Shown: positions 10,741 through 13,453 of the stretch, piece after piece
How the letters are laid out: each line of letters begins with the position of its first letter
Position numbering within the stretch: position 1 is the stretch's first letter
NCBI GenBank assembly: GCA_934659415.1
Contig: CAKUHW010000006.1
Span: 1-13,453, forward strand
DNA length: 13,453 nt
Direction: 5' to 3'
DNA from: an uncultured Oscillospiraceae bacterium
GTDB lineage: Bacteria > Bacillota > Clostridia > Oscillospirales > Oscillospiraceae
Notes under the pieces: generated by a model
The model's database searches: none
The model's input: the letters and a program-made list of their open reading frames with translations, nothing else
What the model was told of the DNA's origin: nothing
Program-made: the position numbers and the translations under genes

Positions 10741-13212
10741 TCAGTCCGGGCCCCGCGTCAGCTCCTCCAGCCGGCGGCGCTTGGTGCGCACGTCCCCTCC
10801 GATGGCGAGCTTGGCATAGATCTGGTTGATATACTGCTTCACGCTGCCCTCGGAGAGGAACAGCCGCTGGGCGATCTCCCGGTTGCTCAGGCGCTGGGCG
10901 GCAAGCAGGGCGATCTCCCGCTCCCGGGCGGTGAGCACGGCGAAGGCCGCGGGGAACGCACCCTCCCGCTGCCGGGCCATGCTCTGGGCGCCCAGCTGCG
11001 CCGCCCGGGCGGCAAGCTCCCCCGGGCACTGGGCCAGCAGCGGGGCCAGGAAGCGGAAGTTCTCCGCTAAGGGCAGGACAAGACCGTCCGCCCCGGCCTC
11101 GGCCAGGGTCTCCTCCAGCAGCGTCCGGGCCTGGGCGTGCTTGCCCAGCATCTCCCAGGCCGCCGCGGTCTGGAGCCTGATATGAAGGGCCGGCAGGGCG
11201 TAGTGCAGGCCGGCGCAGATCTCCAGCAGGCTCTCGCTGCGCCCGGCGACCCGGGCGTAGTCCCCCTGGGCCAGAAAGACCTGGTTTTCGATCAGGTCCA
11301 TCATCGGCCGGCCGGGGGCCAGAAAGTTCACCTCATCCAGGCGGTGGTCCCGGAACAGCTCCGGCACGCGCTCCGGCTCCCCCCGCAGGGCCCAGTGATA
11401 GGCCCAGGCGCTGTCCAGCAGCTTCAGCCAGTCCGTGTTATGCTGCCGCAGCAGCGCCTCCCGCCGCTGCCCGTAGGAGCGGCGCACCGGGCAGGGGACG
11501 TACAGGGACAGGCGCAGGGCCAGAAAATCGCAGCACAGGGCCATATTCATCTGGCCGTTCCCCTCGATCCGGGCATAGGCCCGCTCCAGGGCCACCTGGG
11601 CATCGGCAAAGCTGCCCCGGGCAAAGGCGGCCTCCGCCTCCATGATGATCTCCGCCCCCTGGCCGTGGCCACGGGTGAGCCGGTAGTAGTGGGGCATACA
11701 CTCGTCCATCTCCGCCAGCTCCCGGTCCATGGCCCCCGGCGTCCGGTGGAACATCATCAGCACGGAGGGGGAGCCGAAGGTCCAGCCGCCGTCGCTGCGG
11801 ATGCTGATGGCCGGGCGGGACATTCTGGCGCTGGCGCTGCGGTGCAGCCGGCTCATGGAGGCGATGTCGTTATACTGCAGAAAGCTCATGATCAGATCGC
11901 ACTCCCCCAGCAGGTCCCCCCGCTGTGCCGCCTGCTCCGGCAGCTCCTCCGCCGCCTCCAGCAGCAGGGCGCGCAGCTCCATCATTTTCGGGATCTGCCG
12001 CCAGGTGAACATGCGGCGCATCAGCACCAGCAGGGCCGTGGGGTGCCTCTTGAGCACCCCGGCGGGGCACTGCTCCAGAAAGGAGAGCACCTCGGCGCTC
12101 TTCAGGGCAGCCAGCAGCACCCCCGCGTCGGCCTCCACCACCCGCAGCACACTGTCGGCGTCCCCCCCGGCGCGGTAGGCGGCCATGGCGTGGAGATACT
12201 GGCCGTGCTCCTCATACCAGGCGCCGTAGCGGGCGCGAAACTCCCGCTGCCGCTGCAGCGGCAGGGCGGCAAAGGCGCGCCGGGCGCAGTCCTTCATCAT
12301 GTGGTGAAAACGGTAGGTCTCCCCGTCCGGCAGGCGGCGCACGAAGGCGTTCTGCTCCGTCAGGGCAGTCAGCAGGGCGTCGGTCTGCTCATTTCCCGTG
12401 AGAAAGCGCGCCATGGGGGCGGTGAATTCGTCGGCCAGACCCATCACGGCGAGGAATTCCTGCTGCCGGGGGGGCAGGGGGTCGATCATGGCGGCGGAGA
12501 ACATGGCATAGATATCCGACGCGCCCTCGGGCAGCGTCCCCCCCTCGGCCAGGGTGCACAGGTTCAGATAGATGGCGGAAAACCAGCCCTCGCTGGTGTA
12601 GAGCAGCCGGTCGATCTGCGCCTCCGTCAGGGCCGCCCCGCAGCGGCGGGCATACACCGCCAGCTCCGTGTGGTTCAGCCGCAGCTGCTCCGTGCCGATC
12701 CGGTACACCCTGCCCCCCAGGCGGACCACCTCCGCGGCGGGCAGGAACCGGTCCCGCCCGGCCACGATCATATGCGCGTTTTCCGGCAGGCGGTTGGCCA
12801 GCACACACAGGAATGAGGCCACCCGGCTGTCCGTGAGCAGATGGAAGTCGTCGAGGAAGAGATAGCAGGCGCGGCCGCCGGACAGGGCGTGGCACAGCTC
12901 GTCCGCCAGCAGGGCGCCCCCCGCCGCGTCCGTCGGGCAGGGATAGTCCCGCAGAAGGTCAAGGCCGCCGCGGGCAAAGGCGGTCTGCACGCTTTTCCAG
13001 AAGATGGTCAGATTGTCCGAGTAGACGCTGACGCGGATGACCTGCGCCCCCTCCGCCCGCTCCCGTTCGGCCAGGTACCAGTTCACCGCCGTGGTCTTCC
13101 CGTAGCCCATGGGGGCCACCACGGTGGTCAGCGCGCAGCGGGAGACCGGCCGCAGGCACTCCTGCAGCCGCTCAGAAATGTAGATGGTGTTGGGGTCGCA
13201 TTTTCTTGCCAT
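10741..13212 (-). CDS. Large MalT-like LuxR-family ATPase regulator
   Basis: 823 aa from ATG 13212, preceded by GGAGG at 8 nt. The frame is open 57 codons further up, but that stretch contains the promoter. The N-terminal NTPase has Walker A APMGYGKT (33-40) and Walker B CYLFLDD (116-122), as in STAND-type regulators such as MalT. The middle, about 330-740, is alpha-helical and Ala/Leu/Arg-rich, with TPR-like pairs expected to sense ligand or partner proteins. Residues of about 760-815 are a LuxR/GerE-type helix-turn-helix (LTAREREIALLAAQRLSNRE, IAQRLFLSEGSVKQYINQIY, AKL). It should bind ATP and an inducer, oligomerise and activate transcription. The operon 330 bp downstream has a palindrome at the position for such an activator. 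Inducer unknown. Confidence 0.93.
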   Translation of the reverse strand: MARKCDPNTIYISERLQECLRPVSRCALTTVVAPMGYGKTTAVNWYLAERERAEGAQVIRVSVYSDNLTIFWKSVQTAFARGGLDLLRDYPCPTDAAGGALLADELCHALSGGRACYLFLDDFHLLTDSRVASFLCVLANRLPENAHMIVAGRDRFLPAAEVVRLGGRVYRIGTEQLRLNHTELAVYARRCGAALTEAQIDRLLYTSEGWFSAIYLNLCTLAEGGTLPEGASDIYAMFSAAMIDPLPPRQQEFLAVMGLADEFTAPMARFLTGNEQTDALLTALTEQNAFVRRLPDGETYRFHHMMKDCARRAFAALPLQRQREFRARYGAWYEEHGQYLHAMAAYRAGGDADSVLRVVEADAGVLLAALKSAEVLSFLEQCPAGVLKRHPTALLVLMRRMFTWRQIPKMMELRALLLEAAEELPEQAAQRGDLLGECDLIMSFLQYNDIASMSRLHRSASARMSRPAISIRSDGGWTFGSPSVLMMFHRTPGAMDRELAEMDECMPHYYRLTRGHGQGAEIIMEAEAAFARGSFADAQVALERAYARIEGNGQMNMALCCDFLALRLSLYVPCPVRRSYGQRREALLRQHNTDWLKLLDSAWAYHWALRGEPERVPELFRDHRLDEVNFLAPGRPMMDLIENQVFLAQGDYARVAGRSESLLEICAGLHYALPALHIRLQTAAAWEMLGKHAQARTLLEETLAEAGADGLVLPLAENFRFLAPLLAQCPGELAARAAQLGAQSMARQREGAFPAAFAVLTAREREIALLAAQRLSNREIAQRLFLSEGSVKQYINQIYAKLAIGGDVRTKRRRLEELTRGPD

Positions 13213-13237
13213 GCCCTTCGCCTCCGTTCCTGTTTGT

Positions 13238-13266
13238 ATTCTACGCGAAGACGGAGGTGTTTTCAA
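13238..13266 (-). promoter_or_regulatory. Promoter of the MalT-like regulator gene
   Basis: On the minus strand, -35 TTGAAA (13266-13261) and -10 TAGAAT (13243-13238) lie 17 bp apart. Predicted start near 13231, leaving a leader of about 19 nt that contains GGAGG. No copy of the CTAACC palindrome found at 10501 is present. Confidence 0.7.
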
Positions 13267-13300
13267 CCCGGCCCCCGGGGAGCGGCGGTGAAAATTTTTC

Positions 13301-13329
13301 TTGAAACGCCCCGCCCCGTCCGCTATAAT
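13301..13329 (+). promoter_or_regulatory. Divergent plus-strand promoter leading out of the window
   Basis: TTGAAA (13301-13306), 17-bp spacer, perfect TATAAT (13324-13329), predicted start near 13336. The transcript would run off the right edge. An ATG at 13364 opens a frame to the window end (30 codons), but it has no ribosome binding site. A perfect hairpin TTCGCCGC/GCGGCGAA lies at 13399-13418. The target may be a gene starting beyond the window, or a structured RNA. Confidence 0.6.
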
Positions 13330-13453
13330 CAGCCTGTTGAAACCGAAGGGCTTTGCGCCAGCCATGGGGCCCGAGCCTGTCAAAAAAGCCTCGCAGAGTT
13401 CGCCGCCGCAGCGGCGAATAATCTGGAATCCGTTTTCTGCCGCGACATGTGCG

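Noticed and set aside
10412..11029. N-terminal extension of the lipoprotein gene
   Set aside because: The extension crosses a promoter, a palindrome and REP-like repeats. The ATG at 10411 has a ribosome binding site and begins a clear lipoprotein signal.
11137..12816. A 559-codon plus-strand open frame
   Set aside because: Antisense shadow of the MalT-like regulator, with no recognisable domain.
13221..13257. CCTCCGT...ACGGAGG pairing as a riboswitch-like sequestering hairpin for the MalT-like gene
   Set aside because: One arm lies in the -35/-10 spacer and would not be in the transcript from the predicted promoter.

Overview
The window is GC-rich bacterial DNA that looks like a gut Clostridia genome, most likely Oscillospiraceae (Flavonifractor/Lawsonibacter type). 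The reasons are strong AGGAGG-type ribosome binding sites, sigma-A promoters, a CCA-encoding tRNA-Arg, clostridial-type MutS, a YheO-family regulator, a TRAP-type binding lipoprotein, and short palindromic intergenic repeats of a kind common in that group. The genus assignment is inference.

Left end (1-575): no gene. It holds two REP-like hairpins, then about two copies of a 143-bp tandem repeat. Each copy can fold into nested stems, and the paired bases change together between copies. The repeats run directly into a promoter.

Module 1 (440-4670, + strand): a cytosolic right-handed beta-helix protein of unknown function, a LysR-type regulator, and a TRAP/DctP-family substrate-binding lipoprotein with no permease genes beside it. 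The beta-helix gene and the lipoprotein gene have promoters that align without gaps over 67 bp (50 identities by hand count), from an upstream CGTGACA box through a dyad to the -10 box. The regulator between them has its own promoter inside a perfect 16-bp inverted repeat. The simplest reading is one regulon: a LysR protein controlling capture of an unknown small molecule and an intracellular beta-helix protein.

Housekeeping block (4700-8520): mutS sits downstream of a YheO/DauR-like PAS-HTH regulator on the minus strand, with no visible promoter between them and no mutL next to mutS. The regulator's promoter carries a perfect palindromic operator over the start of transcription. A tRNA-Arg(CCT) with a near-consensus promoter and a clean terminator follows on the plus strand.

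Module 2 (8524-13212, minus strand): a large MalT/LuxR-type ATPase regulator (823 aa) lies upstream of a three-gene operon encoding a secreted lipoprotein with a DxxGDGDxD-type motif and two small membrane proteins. A perfect CTAACC-N3-GGTTAG palindrome sits directly next to the operon's -35 box, centred near -43, where a LuxR-type activator would be expected. Between regulator and operon is an inverted pair of REP-like elements.

Right end (13213-13453): the regulator's promoter, plus a divergent plus-strand promoter firing out of the window. No complete gene follows inside it.
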